Assembly: GCA_035295125.1 (NCBI GenBank) | Contig: DATGJP010000120.1 | Span: forward strand, 62,001 to 126,000 | Length of the DNA stretch: 64,000 nt | From: JAICMB01 sp035295125 | Lineage (GTDB): Bacteria > Acidobacteriota > Terriglobia > Bryobacterales > Bryobacteraceae | Reading direction: 5' to 3' | Translations under genes and position numbers: made by a program | In this document: one piece after another, positions 50,380 through 57,750 of the stretch | How the letters are laid out: each line of letters begins with the position of its first letter | How positions within the stretch are numbered: the first letter of the stretch is position 1 | The notes under the pieces: model-generated | What the model was told of the DNA's origin: nothing | Seen by the model: the letters and a program-made list of their open reading frames with translations, nothing else | The model's database searches: none

Positions 50380-51254
50380 TCCACATATTCCGCGGGGGTT
50401 TTGCGGACGTCCCACACGAGCCGCATCCAGGCCAGGGCGCGCAAGATGCCATGCCCCAGATCGATCTCGCCGCGCCCCATGCTGAACTGCGCCGATGAAG
50501 GATAACGATGGTGGTTATTGTGGAATCCTTCACCTAGCATCGTGTAAGCAACGAAGTTGTTGTTGCGGCTGTTGTCGCGTGTTTCGAAACGGCGCGTTCC
50601 GAAGCGGTGAGCGATCGAATTGACGGCGAAGGTAGCGTGATAGAGCGCCACGGTGCTGACCACAAATCCCCAGGTCACCATTTGTAAAGCCGAAGTGTTC
50701 GGCAGGATGGCGCCCAGCGCTGCCAGGCAGGCGATCATTACCGCGGGAGGTACAAGAAAGTGCCGGTCGATCCAACGAAGCTCGGCGTACTTGGCGAAAT
50801 CCGGAATCTGTGACAGCCCTGGGGTGTCTTCACGTTCGCACACGATCCATCCCATGTGAGCCCACCAGAAGCTTCCGCTGACGGGTGAGTGCACGTCGCG
50901 GTCGGTGTCCGAGAAACGATGGTGGTGGCGATGGTGCGCCGCCCACCACAATGGTCCCCGCTGCAGAGCGCAGGTGCCGATCCACGCCAGCACAAACTGA
51001 AAAACGCGCGTCGTCTTAAACGAGCGATGCGAGAAATAACGGTGAAAGCCGCCAGTGATCGCGAACCCCCGGACAAGGTAGGAAACAACCAGCGCGGCTG
51101 CCGCAGGCCAACTGATTCCCGTCCAGAGTACAAGAAAGCAACCGGCGTGGAGCAGGAGAAAGCCCCATGTCCCGAGCATCCGGAAATCGATGGCGGGGCC
51201 CGACCGCCGCGGCGTTAATTCGGCTTCGGGAGCCGCCACCGTTGTTTCAAGCAT
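50352..51254 (-). CDS. Membrane fatty acid desaturase (acyl-CoA delta-9 type)
   Basis: A 300-residue diiron membrane enzyme. The three histidine boxes are complete: HRYFSH (71-76), HHRHH (107-111) and HNNHH (245-249), with the extra NSIAH (212-216). Four hydrophobic spans surround them (GFLLLHAGCFLVLWTGI, AAAALVVSYLVRGF and two after 165). Such enzymes insert a cis double bond into a fatty acyl chain with O2. Start ATG 51254 overlaps the end of the Cfa-like gene by 8 bases, so it is translationally coupled and the last gene of the four-gene lipid operon. Confidence 0.93.
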   Translation of the reverse strand: MLETTVAAPEAELTPRRSGPAIDFRMLGTWGFLLLHAGCFLVLWTGISWPAAAALVVSYLVRGFAITGGFHRYFSHRSFKTTRVFQFVLAWIGTCALQRGPLWWAAHHRHHHRFSDTDRDVHSPVSGSFWWAHMGWIVCEREDTPGLSQIPDFAKYAELRWIDRHFLVPPAVMIACLAALGAILPNTSALQMVTWGFVVSTVALYHATFAVNSIAHRFGTRRFETRDNSRNNNFVAYTMLGEGFHNNHHRYPSSAQFSMGRGEIDLGHGILRALAWMRLVWDVRKTPAEYVDQGFMPTAR

Positions 51255-52443
51255 GGATAGCATCCTTCGGCAGCTCAAGCATCACGCGATATGCGGTGGT
51301 CAGATGCGAACGGGCGTCTAGCATCTCGGGCAGTCCTGCCAGGTACAGCCGGAACATACGAAATGTCTTCTCTCCAAAGCGCTCACGAACGGCGTTCCGG
51401 TTCCGCTCGAGATTATTGAACCAGTGTTGTGAGGTCAGGTAGTAGTTTCGCCTGTCATTGTGAATGCTGACGATCTCAAAGGGGGAACGTGTTGCGGCTT
51501 CGGTGAACTTGGGCAGGTAGACGCGGCTGGTGCCTCCCTGATAGATGTACTTGCTGATGAACGCAGGAAAGACGAAATCCTTGGTAGCGGCCATGAAATC
51601 GAGATAGACGCGCCCGCCTGGTTTCACAAGACGCGCCACGCGTTCCAGGGTACGCTCGTAATCCGCCAGCTCCTCGATGACCCCCAGCATCGAGATGGCG
51701 TCGAACGTACCCTCAGCTTCAAATTCAAAGAAGTTTCCGTAGTGCAGCGTTGCCGGAAGCTGTTCCTTGTCGATCAATTCCCGCTGCACCCAACCGAGTT
51801 GGTGGCGAGACAGCGTGATTCCCGTGACGTTGACTCCACGTCGGGTCGCAAAACGCAGAAAGGATCCCCATCCACAGCCGATGTCCAGCACTCGATCGCC
51901 CGGTTTCAGTTGAAGCCCTTCGAATGCCAGGCGGTGCTTGCGCTCGCTCGCCATTTCAAGGCTTTCGTCCTCGCGCTCGAAAACTCCGGGTGTGTAGGTG
52001 TTATAGGCTGCGTCGAGAAAGTAAAGCTGCAGGTTCTCCGAGTCGTAGTGGTTGTGGACCCACGCTTCCTGCGACTTCGATTTCCCGGCAAGCAGTGGCT
52101 GCAACTTACGCCACGCGGTGATCCAGACGCTCTGGTCCTCAAGCAGGTCGCGCAGAGCAATGACTCGCTGCATATCGCCGCCGATATCGATGTCATCGTT
52201 CATGTACGCTTCACAGATCTGCAGCTCATTGAGGGACTGAATTGCGCGCAGGCCGCGCTGGGTACGAATGTCGATCGTGAATTCAGGCGGGCGGGCTCCG
52301 ACTGCTGCGCGATACCCGCTGGGAAATTGAAACTGGCAAGCTACGGCCGGGTTTCCAGCCAACAGCCGCTCGAGGAAAGTAGCGACCGCCAACTCACCTC
52401 GCCGCGGCATGGAAGCGGTTTGAATTCTCTCTAACGTTTGCAT
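51247..52443 (-). CDS. Cyclopropane-fatty-acid-synthase-like methyltransferase, divergent
   Basis: A 398-residue protein of the Cfa family: an N-terminal lipid-binding domain to about 120, NHYDSENLQLYFLD (131-144), then the SAM-binding Rossmann core with VLDIGCGWGS (185-194) and GVNVTGITLS. Compared from memory with E. coli Cfa, the pocket that holds the bicarbonate base is changed: the Cys of YSCAYW is Pro (YTPGVF, 150-155) and the His of LLHTIG is Asp (YLDFMA, 280-285). The Glu (GVIEEL, E257) and the Tyr (YYLTSQHW, Y334) remain. It should methylate the double bond of an acyl chain, but the end product may not be a cyclopropane. It is translated between the alpha/beta hydrolase and desaturase genes. 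Confidence 0.88.
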   Translation of the reverse strand: MQTLERIQTASMPRRGELAVATFLERLLAGNPAVACQFQFPSGYRAAVGARPPEFTIDIRTQRGLRAIQSLNELQICEAYMNDDIDIGGDMQRVIALRDLLEDQSVWITAWRKLQPLLAGKSKSQEAWVHNHYDSENLQLYFLDAAYNTYTPGVFEREDESLEMASERKHRLAFEGLQLKPGDRVLDIGCGWGSFLRFATRRGVNVTGITLSRHQLGWVQRELIDKEQLPATLHYGNFFEFEAEGTFDAISMLGVIEELADYERTLERVARLVKPGGRVYLDFMAATKDFVFPAFISKYIYQGGTSRVYLPKFTEAATRSPFEIVSIHNDRRNYYLTSQHWFNNLERNRNAVRERFGEKTFRMFRLYLAGLPEMLDARSHLTTAYRVMLELPKDAIHA

Positions 52444-52455
52444 GATCTGCTCCTT

Positions 52456-53478
52456 CTATACGTGACGCAACCACTCGAACACCTGATTTTCGAGGCCCGT
52501 TCGCGCACGCGGCATGCCCAGGTCCAGGTTTGGGGCAAATGCCAGGTGCCCGCCGAAGGCCCATCGCACAGTCACTGGACCTGCACCTTCGCCGAGGGCC
52601 CAACGAACCGTATGAGCGGGCACGATCGGATCGTTTGAGGCGGCTACCACGAGGCAGGGAACTTTCAAGCGGTGAAGATCCGGGATGACGCTGACCTGTT
52701 CGTAGTAGTCCTGGACGCTTCGAAATCCAAATCGTGGAACGATTGCGGCCTCATTCCAATCGGAGCATTGCCTGGCCTGTGCCACCAGTCGGAATGGGGT
52801 TACGGCCCGGCCGCGAGCCTCGACCTGCGCATAGGCGCGATTCAAGCCTACGTTAATCGCGCGCTTGTAGACGAAGCGCGACGGCGTGTCGCAGGCGTTC
52901 ATCACAGCGGCCAGGTCGAGCGGCGGGCAGATGGCCGCTACCGCCGCGAGCCGGCTGTCGACATTATCGAGAGCCGATCGCAGAGCGATGTTTCCTCCGA
53001 ACGAATACCCGAGGAGCACGATCCGCCGGTAGTGAGAAAACCGGGAATCGCTGAGGAGCGCCGCGATGTCGGACGAGAGCCCGGCGTGATAGATGTCCTC
53101 GCCGGACATGTCCGCGCCGCGCATCGAAATGCGGAAGGAATCATAGCCCGCCCGATAAGCCGCTTCCGCAGCCATTGCGCAGTAGCGGCTCGTCGCCGAA
53201 CCCGCCAAACCATGAACGATCAGCGCCAGTGAGTCGCTTGAACGCTCGCGCAAAAGACCCGTCACATTCACGCTGCCGAAGCGCTGATCTGGCACTCGGA
53301 ACGACAGACTCCTGGTGTTTTGTTCGCACACCGGCGCAAACGCCGCGCGAAGCCCATGGCCGATCGATCGTACATGTCCGGCCAGGTCGCTCCCGCCGCA
53401 GGGCGCAGAGGTCCAGCCGAGCAGCCCTTCGTTCAAGGCCACCGTTCCGCCACTTGTGAGGGTAATCAAGGAATTCAT
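52456..53478 (-). CDS. Alpha/beta hydrolase (YheT-like)
   Basis: A 340-residue hydrolase. The oxyanion region is VHGLAGS (88-94), the nucleophile elbow LGYSFGGN places S159, the acid is in VVAASNDPIVP and the histidine in FGGHLAF near 320. The long form with an extra front domain and a D-x-R-x-S-x-R-G strand (SFRISMRGADMSGED) is that of the YheT/EMB8 group, esterases of uncertain substrate. The start lies 2 bases from the stop of the LnmK-like gene, and the stop 12 bases from the Cfa-like start. In this operon it may release or transfer an acyl chain. Confidence 0.88.
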   Translation of the reverse strand: MNSLITLTSGGTVALNEGLLGWTSAPCGGSDLAGHVRSIGHGLRAAFAPVCEQNTRSLSFRVPDQRFGSVNVTGLLRERSSDSLALIVHGLAGSATSRYCAMAAEAAYRAGYDSFRISMRGADMSGEDIYHAGLSSDIAALLSDSRFSHYRRIVLLGYSFGGNIALRSALDNVDSRLAAVAAICPPLDLAAVMNACDTPSRFVYKRAINVGLNRAYAQVEARGRAVTPFRLVAQARQCSDWNEAAIVPRFGFRSVQDYYEQVSVIPDLHRLKVPCLVVAASNDPIVPAHTVRWALGEGAGPVTVRWAFGGHLAFAPNLDLGMPRARTGLENQVFEWLRHV

Positions 53479-53480
53479 GA

Positions 53481-54392
53481 TCAGATAGCCATCCGCTTAA
53501 GCTGAGGTGTCGAATCGGCGGCGTCCGACAGCATAGCCGCCCGCTTCTTGCTCGTGATCACGCGCGACATCAGGCGGCCATCGCTGGCGTGGCGAATCTC
53601 AGCCTGGTGGCGTCGGGCCTGGTCGGTGTTGAGCAGATCTGTAAATGCGACCGTCACGCCTTCGCCCGGGTTCATGTTGGCGAAATAGTAGGTTTCGCGG
53701 TTCTCCACGGCGTAACAGGCTTCTGAGGACTCTCCGAGTAGGGCCACCTCGCCGCGTTCCACCAACTCGTGAAAGCGCGCGAAGTAAAGCAGGCCCGCTC
53801 CGTTGTAATCGAGGGTCAGGGTTGGCTGCCAGGTACAACCCGACAGAATCGGCTGGGCGCTGCCGGGGCGCCGTTTCTGCCGGCGAAACCGATCCTGTAT
53901 ATCGGAGTGGCTGCCATAGAGACTCTCGGTTACTCCTGGGATCACGACTCTGGTCAACTCGTTTCCCCAATTGTCACGACGCCGGAGAAATACGGAGAGC
54001 ATTTCGACAACAACGGAGGTTTCCCCGCAGTCCCAACGGTGGAGGCTCTCAGAGCACGTGCTGTTGAGGTGCTCGAGCCGGCTTTCATAGTGAAGCATGT
54101 CGCCTTCCGTCAGCCCTCCGAGACCGGAGCCGGAAATCCGAGTTGCGACGAAGCTCGCATAGACTCGCCGGCCGGCACTGTCCTTCAGTTCGTGCGAAAG
54201 CGCTCCGATCCGTTCGCAGATCATCGTCCAGTGGACATCGCCGCACTTCTCGAGAAGCCAGGTTTCCGAGAGGCCCACCCCACACAGCTGCGGCATACCA
54301 AGCCGGAGACTACCTTGGGCTCGGGAGAGTGGAGGGTGGGTTGTGGACGTTAGCGAGTTAACAATGTTGGAGGCGATCATGTGCGTACACAT
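53481..54392 (-). CDS. LnmK-like double-hotdog protein (Pnap_2097-type)
   Basis: A protein of about 300 residues. The stretch LGMPQLCGVGLSETWLLEKCGDVHWTMI (31-58) resembles the opening of LnmK and Pnap_2097-type proteins, where a double hotdog fold carries acyltransferase/decarboxylase activity on carrier-bound chains. Two likely hotdog units follow (YASFVATRISG and GEGVTVAFTDLL), each with a long helix. A conserved Tyr or His is not clear from sequence alone. Its start is uncertain (a second in-frame ATG lies 12 bases downstream) because no ribosome-binding site is seen. As first gene of the lipid operon it is 2 bases from the hydrolase start. Identification rests on motif memory. Confidence 0.6.
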   Translation of the reverse strand: MCTHMIASNIVNSLTSTTHPPLSRAQGSLRLGMPQLCGVGLSETWLLEKCGDVHWTMICERIGALSHELKDSAGRRVYASFVATRISGSGLGGLTEGDMLHYESRLEHLNSTCSESLHRWDCGETSVVVEMLSVFLRRRDNWGNELTRVVIPGVTESLYGSHSDIQDRFRRQKRRPGSAQPILSGCTWQPTLTLDYNGAGLLYFARFHELVERGEVALLGESSEACYAVENRETYYFANMNPGEGVTVAFTDLLNTDQARRHQAEIRHASDGRLMSRVITSKKRAAMLSDAADSTPQLKRMAI

Positions 54393-54488
54393 GTCATGCG
54401 CAGCGGTGTGGGGAAATGGCTAACGGGAAATGACTAATTTTGCGAGTACATTTGCACTTCAATGGCTCGTAAGGCAGGATTGGATCCT

Positions 54489-54516
54489 GGTGGCGCAGGC
54501 GGTTTCGCCTGCGCGC
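54489..54516 (+). repeat. Dispersed palindromic repeat, copy E
   Basis: GGTGGCGCAGGCGGTTTCGC then CTGCGCGC. The 22-base core is identical to copy D, including the perfect palindrome with TTTC loop. It sits in the 192-base gap upstream of the lipid operon, which has no gene. Confidence 0.65.
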
Positions 54517-54584
54517 CGCCGGCTCCAAGCTTCTACATCCTGGAGCGTTGAGTTTTCGACCGCGCTTTTACAGCGCGCGCCAAG

Positions 54585-55271
54585 CTACGGCTGCAGTGCG
54601 ATGGTGGCGTTTCCCGCAGGGCCGGAGTAAACCAACTCCAGCGAACGAATGTGTGTGGTCTTTCCCCGATATTCGAAGAACAGCAATCCGGCTTGAGGTA
54701 GGGCTCGGTCGCCTTCCAACATCGCGGCCCTGAGTACCCGCTGTTCCATTGCCCGGCGAAGCTCGATCGGCATCTTCGGGGGCGGCGGCGGGGTGTTGTC
54801 GCTGCTGCCTCCTCCACTACCGAGACTGGTCTTCGATTTCGAATCCTGCTTGACTGGCGGCTCCCATTCCGGATCCTTGAGCGATTTGAACACCAATTCG
54901 TAGGGCTGGGCGGGGTTCGGCTGCTTCTTACCGTTTATGCGCAATGCGAAGTCCGCCTGGGAAAGCTTTAGCCGCGCCCCCGACGGGCCAAAAAGGGCCG
55001 TTTCGACGACGATATACTCTTCGCTGGCGTACGTCGCATCGGGAGTGGCGATGGCGTGGCCAGTGAATTCGGCGCCGATGGTGACATCACCGGCTTTGCC
55101 CTGAGCCTGATACTCAGTGGGTGCTGCTCTCGGCGGCATTCCTTTCGATTCGTCGGGTGGAATCTCCTTGCGGGGCGCATCCGGGGCTTGTCCTTGCGGC
55201 TGCGCGCAAAGGGAGCCCGCCGGGATCGCAACCATCAAGACACCGAGGGCCAGAACCGGGAAAAATTGCAT
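54585..55271 (-). CDS. Secreted protein of unknown function
   Basis: 228 residues with a clear signal peptide (PVLALGVLMVAIPAGSLCAQ), a proline/charge-rich linker (APDAPRKEIPPDESKGMPP), a beta domain (DVTIGAEFTGHAIATPDATY, then YIVVETALFGPSG), a low-complexity GSGGGSSDNTPPPPPK spacer near 160, a helix (IELRRAMEQRVLRAAML) and a closing GLLFFEYRGKTTHIRSLEL strand pair. No family is recognised. The overall plan resembles the secreted protein at 24433-25059. It is a single gene with a short upstream gap. Confidence 0.65.
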   Translation of the reverse strand: MQFFPVLALGVLMVAIPAGSLCAQPQGQAPDAPRKEIPPDESKGMPPRAAPTEYQAQGKAGDVTIGAEFTGHAIATPDATYASEEYIVVETALFGPSGARLKLSQADFALRINGKKQPNPAQPYELVFKSLKDPEWEPPVKQDSKSKTSLGSGGGSSDNTPPPPPKMPIELRRAMEQRVLRAAMLEGDRALPQAGLLFFEYRGKTTHIRSLELVYSGPAGNATIALQP

Positions 55272-55321
55272 TTCAGTTTCAAACTAACATAGCAGCCCCG
55301 CGGGCGAACAGAGGGGCAACA

Positions 55322-56173
55322 CTATGCTCGCCTCACCGCCGCTACAGCCCGAACGAAGAACACGTCATTATGCCGGTCGTTGGCGGGCAGGACCCACGGA
55401 ATCCTGGGCTGGTCGTCAATAATGTCGAATCCTGCAGCCAGCGTGGCGGTTAGTTCCGCATCGCTGACCCACTCGCCCAGTGGCGAGTAGACAGTCGAAT
55501 AATCGAATGGCGTGGACAATAGCAAAAGCCCGCCGGGACGCACGCATTCCAGGAGATTGTGCAGCGCCAGCCGGGGATGTCCGATGCTGTCAATCAGGTT
55601 GATCGCCAGCACCACATCCATGCTGTAACGCTCGAACGGCGGATCCTCGGCGCTGGCGATATAGAACCACGCATTCGGCAGTTTCCACCGCGCCGCGCGC
55701 ACGCGCTCGAAGTGCAGGTCGATGCCGACCGAGCTTGCGACCTTCTCCGACATAATCGCGGTATACCCGCCGGTCGCACAGCCGGCATCGAGTCCCAGGG
55801 CGCCGGGACGCATGTGGCGACGGACCCAGTCGGGGAGTTGGCGAGACATCTCCGCCAGCTCTGGAACGGGGGTTCCGAAGTGCGATCGCAGATAGGAGTC
55901 CAGGTGACGTTGCCGGATGCGCTCGGCATGATCATCGCCGAGAGGTTCGTCCAGGAGCCAGTCCATCTCGGGTGACAGATCGCCGCGGCGCAGGATAATC
56001 CAGCGCTCTCCGCGGACGTACTCGCTCCAGGCGGGCACTAGAATCGGGACGCCGTCGATCACGGGAAACCGGAACGCGCACGTCTCCAGACCGCAATACA
56101 GGAATGATTTGACGGGCCCAAACAGGTGGCTCGACCGGCAAGCGGGGCAGATGACAGGAAGCTGGTCGGGCAT
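55322..56173 (-). CDS. SAM-dependent methyltransferase with N-terminal zinc ribbon
   Basis: A 283-residue protein. The first 40 residues form a Trm112-like zinc ribbon: C9 and C12 (VICPACRS) and C27 and C32 (FLYCGLETC), closing with FPVIDGVPILVP. The methyltransferase core follows: ALGLDAGCATGGYTAIMSEK (motif I, near 128), VGIDLHFERVRAAR, the MDVVLAINLID motif II and the LLLLSTPFDYS strand. The substrate is unknown; enzymes with this ribbon often act on small metabolites or glycolipid intermediates. Its ATG overlaps the PAAR stop by one base (TGATG), so both are translated together. Confidence 0.87.
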   Translation of the reverse strand: MPDQLPVICPACRSSHLFGPVKSFLYCGLETCAFRFPVIDGVPILVPAWSEYVRGERWIILRRGDLSPEMDWLLDEPLGDDHAERIRQRHLDSYLRSHFGTPVPELAEMSRQLPDWVRRHMRPGALGLDAGCATGGYTAIMSEKVASSVGIDLHFERVRAARWKLPNAWFYIASAEDPPFERYSMDVVLAINLIDSIGHPRLALHNLLECVRPGGLLLLSTPFDYSTVYSPLGEWVSDAELTATLAAGFDIIDDQPRIPWVLPANDRHNDVFFVRAVAAVRRA

Positions 56174-56493
56174 CAACCGCCCGTAATCACGTTCGGACTG
56201 CCCTTCACCAGGAAGCCAAGCCCGCCGCAGTGCAGATCTTTATCCATCAGGCGGTGGGCGGGGAGCTTGTTAATGAAAACGGTCATGCTTCCGGTCAATG
56301 CCATCCACTTATTCGGACCGCAACACAGCAAGTGAAAACCTTTGTCCGTGATGCGCAAGGCGGGCAGCTTGTTCACGAAGACGTTCGGCGAACCCGTAAT
56401 CGCAGGGCCCTTAACGGGATGCGGGCACAAGGGACACCAATGGACATCAATGGGATTAAACGAGATGTCCAACAATCGGCCTTGTGGAGGCAT
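56173..56493 (-). CDS. PAAR-domain protein
   Basis: A 106-residue protein consisting of one PAAR fold: GPAITGSPNVFVNKLPALRITD, then CCGPNKWMALTGSMTVFINKLPAHRLMDKD and GGLGFLVKGSPNVITGG, with HxxxC-type residues (CPLCPHP, HLLCC, HCGG) that should bind a zinc ion at the tip. PAAR proteins sharpen the spike of type VI secretion or other contractile injection systems and carry toxin cargo. No other secretion gene is in the window, so this is an orphan. It is translationally coupled to a methyltransferase, not a known toxin. Confidence 0.85.
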   Translation of the reverse strand: MPPQGRLLDISFNPIDVHWCPLCPHPVKGPAITGSPNVFVNKLPALRITDKGFHLLCCGPNKWMALTGSMTVFINKLPAHRLMDKDLHCGGLGFLVKGSPNVITGG

Positions 56494-56535
56494 GAGACCA
56501 CTCTATTGTACATGTGGGCCATACCCCACGTACCG

Positions 56536-57750
56536 TTACACCGGCATGGCTAACAATCTGCGGCCGGCCTCTTCAATGGTCTCGTGTTTTTTGCAGAAGC
56601 AGAACCGGACGAGATTGCTGCCGTCTCGCGGATCGGCGAAGAAGCTCGATCCGGGAACAGCCGCAACGCCCGCGTGTTCAATCATATGACGAACCATTGC
56701 GTAGTCGTCCTTCATGCCGAAGCTACTGATGTCGCTCATGATGTAGTAGGCGCCATCGGGACGGAAGCAGCGGAAACCAGCCTTCTCCAAGGCTCCCAGC
56801 ATCATGTCACGGCGGTTGCGGTAAGAAATGGCGAGATTATCGTAGTAGTGCTGAGGCATGTTCAGCGCCAGCACACCAGCTTGCTGCAAAGGCGCGGCGG
56901 CGCCGACGGTGAGGAAATCATGCACTTTGCGGATTGATTCGGTCAGGTCGGGCGGTGCGAGTACCCATCCTACGCGCCAACCGGTCACCGAATAGGTTTT
57001 GCTCATGCTATTGACGATGATGCTGCGCTCCCTCATCCCTGGGAGGCTGGCCATAAGCACGTGCTCGGCGCCGTCGTACAGGATGTGTTCGTAGATTTCG
57101 TCCGTGATGGCGAGCGCATCGTATTCCTGGCACAGGTTGCCGATGAACTGCAATTCCTCGCGGCTGAATACCTTGCCCGTCGGATTGTTGGGTGTGTTCA
57201 GGATGATGGCCTTGGTCCGGGAGCTGAAGGCGCGCCGCAAATCGTCGGGATCGAACGACCAGTCCGGAGGCCGCAGCGACACCAGAACGCGCGTCGCTTC
57301 GCAAAGCATGGTGTCCGGGCCATAGTTCTCGTAGTACGGCTCGAACACGATCACCTCGTCTTCAGCGTTGGTGATTGCCAGCATGGAGGCGATCATGCCT
57401 TCTGTGGACCCGCAACAGACGGTCACTTCGCGTTCCGGATCGAACTCCATCCCGTACCAATTCTTATACTTGGCGACTAGGGCGTCCCGGAATGGCTTGG
57501 CGCCCCAGGTGACGGCGTATTGATTGATATCGTCCGCGATCGCCTGCTGGGCCGCTCGTTTAATATCTTCGGGAGCGCTGAAATCGGGAAATCCTTGTGC
57601 GAGATTGACGGCGCCACATTGCATGGCGAGCCGCGTCATCTCACGAATTACGGACTCGGTGAAGTTTGCTGTTCGTGCGCTGCGGAACCGTTCTCTGCGA
57701 TTTTCGAGTGCTGCCGGTTGAACCTGGGTCTTTGTCACTGCTGTTGCCAT
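56536..57750 (-). CDS. Class I/II PLP aminotransferase (kynurenine/methionine aminotransferase-like)
   Basis: A 404-residue aminotransferase. Visible: VNLAQGFPDFSAPEDIKRA (48-66), CCGSTEGM (112-119), ILNTPNNPTGKVFSREEL near 185, ITDEIYEHILYDG near 215 and the PLP lysine in NSMSKTYSVTGWRVGW near 250. The final SNLVRFCFCKKHETIEEA fits the family. The glutamine/kynurenine/methionine group converts several amino acids to oxo acids. The start at 57750 lies 110 bases inside the end of the slt gene on the same strand, which is unusual; the conserved part begins about residue 25, so some overlap is certain. Confidence 0.9.
   Translation of the reverse strand: MATAVTKTQVQPAALENRRERFRSARTANFTESVIREMTRLAMQCGAVNLAQGFPDFSAPEDIKRAAQQAIADDINQYAVTWGAKPFRDALVAKYKNWYGMEFDPEREVTVCCGSTEGMIASMLAITNAEDEVIVFEPYYENYGPDTMLCEATRVLVSLRPPDWSFDPDDLRRAFSSRTKAIILNTPNNPTGKVFSREELQFIGNLCQEYDALAITDEIYEHILYDGAEHVLMASLPGMRERSIIVNSMSKTYSVTGWRVGWVLAPPDLTESIRKVHDFLTVGAAAPLQQAGVLALNMPQHYYDNLAISYRNRRDMMLGALEKAGFRCFRPDGAYYIMSDISSFGMKDDYAMVRHMIEHAGVAAVPGSSFFADPRDGSNLVRFCFCKKHETIEEAGRRLLAMPV

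Noticed and set aside
56173..56493. Part of a local type VI secretion cluster
   Set aside because: No VgrG, Hcp, sheath or ATPase gene is in the surrounding window, so only an orphan PAAR can be claimed.
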